Shown piece by piece: positions 31,403 through 32,652 of a DNA stretch of 32,652 nucleotides (its first letter is position 1; every line of letters starts with the position of its first letter). The stretch lies in NCBI GenBank assembly GCA_035498035.1, contig DATKAN010000021.1:1-32652 (forward strand), in the 5' to 3' direction. Both the position numbers and the translations under genes were made by a program. The stretch is from Nitrospiria bacterium. Lineage in GTDB: Bacteria; Nitrospirota; Nitrospiria; JACQBZ01. Below the pieces are notes generated by a model. The model was not told the origin of the DNA, made no database searches, and saw only the letters and a program-made list of their open reading frames with translations.

Positions 31403-32652
<1,250 letters not shown>

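Overview
The window (about 60% G+C, 32.7 kb) looks like chromosomal DNA of a Gram-negative, respiring bacterium. Outer-membrane export proteins, signal peptides, a di-haem cytochrome c peroxidase, sigma-54 regulators and a PerR/rubrerythrin peroxide operon all fit the Nitrospirota or a Geobacter-like lineage. This placement is inferred from gene content; no rRNA or other taxonomic marker is present. No tRNA, rRNA, CRISPR array, integrase or transposase was seen.

Region 1 (1-6.6 kb) is a surface and regulatory block. A secreted fibronectin-III protein, cut by the left edge and built from exact 288-bp repeats, is read leftwards. Its roughly 280-nt leader holds a strong sigma-54 promoter, a GEMM-I (cyclic dinucleotide) riboswitch aptamer with the A20-type base typical of cGAMP-sensing variants, and an intrinsic terminator. 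Next come a DUF218 membrane protein, an FHA-domain sigma-54 activator, a two-part envelope protein ending in a beta-barrel, and a 58-residue membrane protein behind a second sigma-54 promoter.

Region 2 (6.6-14.6 kb) is a six-gene rightward exopolysaccharide operon behind one sigma-70-type promoter. It encodes a receiver-like/AAA+ sigma-54 activator, a degenerate GGDEF protein, an AMIN-Poly_export lipoprotein, an outer-membrane beta-barrel, a Wzc-type co-polymerase/tyrosine kinase, and a polyprenyl-phosphate sugar transferase. It has no glycosyltransferase, flippase or polymerase.

Region 3 (14.6-20.4 kb, leftward) is a NorQ/NorD-type chaperone module: a four-helix membrane protein, a MoxR ATPase, a 1006-residue VWA protein with an HEXXH motif, and an unknown 135-residue protein. 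A separate mrp Fe-S carrier gene lies upstream of it.

Region 4 (20.6-25.0 kb, leftward) is a peroxide-defence operon: PerR, rubrerythrin, a two-cluster Fe-S/CCG protein carrying an in-frame palindromic-repeat insertion, DUF3501 and cytochrome c peroxidase. The PerR promoter carries a palindromic operator, and a DUF5069 gene lies just upstream. A matching operator precedes an ATP-grasp-like gene at 29.2 kb, which suggests one regulon.

Region 5 (25.0-32.65 kb) is mostly housekeeping: an SGNH hydrolase with a 7-codon leader ORF, kamA-dcd overlapping by 4 nt, the ATP-grasp-like protein, a glycerophosphodiester phosphodiesterase, a secreted protein of unknown function with a DUF1059 protein and terminator, and a class II fumarase cut by the right edge. 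Many recognisable promoters here have -35/-10 spacing of 18 nt.
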